Assembly: GCA_900617975.1 (NCBI GenBank)
Contig: UZAE01014375.1
Span: forward strand, 3,320-14,867
Direction of reading: 5' to 3'
Source of the DNA: Rodentolepis nana
Taxonomy: Eukaryota > Platyhelminthes > Cestoda > Cyclophyllidea > Hymenolepididae
DNA: 11,548 bases
Under the pieces are notes generated by a model. It was not told the DNA's origin and ran no database searches. It saw only the letters and a list, made by a program, of their open reading frames with translations. Below, in pieces: positions 11,516-11,548 of this stretch (within the stretch, counting starts at the first letter, position 1; the number at the start of each line of letters is the position of its first letter). Made by a program: the position numbers and the translations under genes.

Positions 11516-11548
11516 GGGGTGTGCGATAGACTTACCTCCACGTGGTGC
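11516..11548 (+). mobile_element. Retrotransposon copy C, cut by the window edge
   Basis: 33 bases identical to the first 33 of copy A (2419-2451), starting at the same base. The preceding sequence is unrelated. The rest lies beyond the window. Confidence 0.8.

Noticed and set aside
1..11548. CRISPR array, tRNA, rRNA or prokaryotic operon
   Set aside because: There are no regularly spaced repeats and no recognisable tRNA or rRNA sequence. Gene structure and mobile elements are eukaryotic.

Overview
The window is eukaryotic (metazoan) genomic DNA. The evidence is a protein-coding gene split into many short exons with good splice signals, a full-length mariner transposon, 5'-truncated non-LTR retrotransposon copies with target-site duplications, and many microsatellites and homopolymers. 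There is no bacterial-style gene packing. The element types fit an invertebrate such as an arthropod or flatworm, but nothing seen here fixes the phylum.

The host gene lies on the minus strand and appears to be a DOP1 (Dopey) homologue. Ten exons, joined in phase at nine introns, give 370 residues of the C-terminus and a stop codon. In transcript order they are 8430-8372, 8267-8155, 6987-6776, 3944-3792, 3456-3314, 2375-2335, 1823-1686, 705-585, 340-301 and 160-66. Three less certain exons further 5' (10990-10895, 10616-10540, 10280-10229) look like the preceding DOP1 region. They do not yet join in phase to the secure block, so at least one exon is missing between 8431 and 10228. The 5' part of the gene lies to the right of the window. 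No single long reading frame reveals this gene; it shows only through splice-phase continuity and resemblance to DOP1 proteins as remembered. No alignment was run.

Mobile DNA sits in the introns. The intron 3945-6775 holds retrotransposon copy B (about 4258-4774, + strand) and a complete mariner (5329-6625, transposase on the minus strand). The mariner has TA duplications, 30-bp inverted repeats, an intact DD34D triad and one nonsense codon. The intron 6988-8154 holds a 287-bp Jockey-like LINE 3' end (7120-7406, minus strand). The intron 2376-3313 holds retrotransposon copy A (2419-2747, + strand) with a perfect 14-bp target-site duplication. A third copy of that family, C, begins at 11516 and runs off the window. 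The LINE fragment and the A/B family share a 3' tail that can fold into a hairpin, although their coding ends differ.

The rest is intron: AT-rich sequence with CA, GT, GA and TC microsatellites and long G runs, which are C runs on the sense strand of the DOP1 gene. I found no RNA gene, CRISPR array or prokaryotic regulatory site, and no convincing undescribed system. The most useful observations are the reconstructed gene, its GC-AG intron, the tail-sharing retrotransposons and the near-intact mariner.
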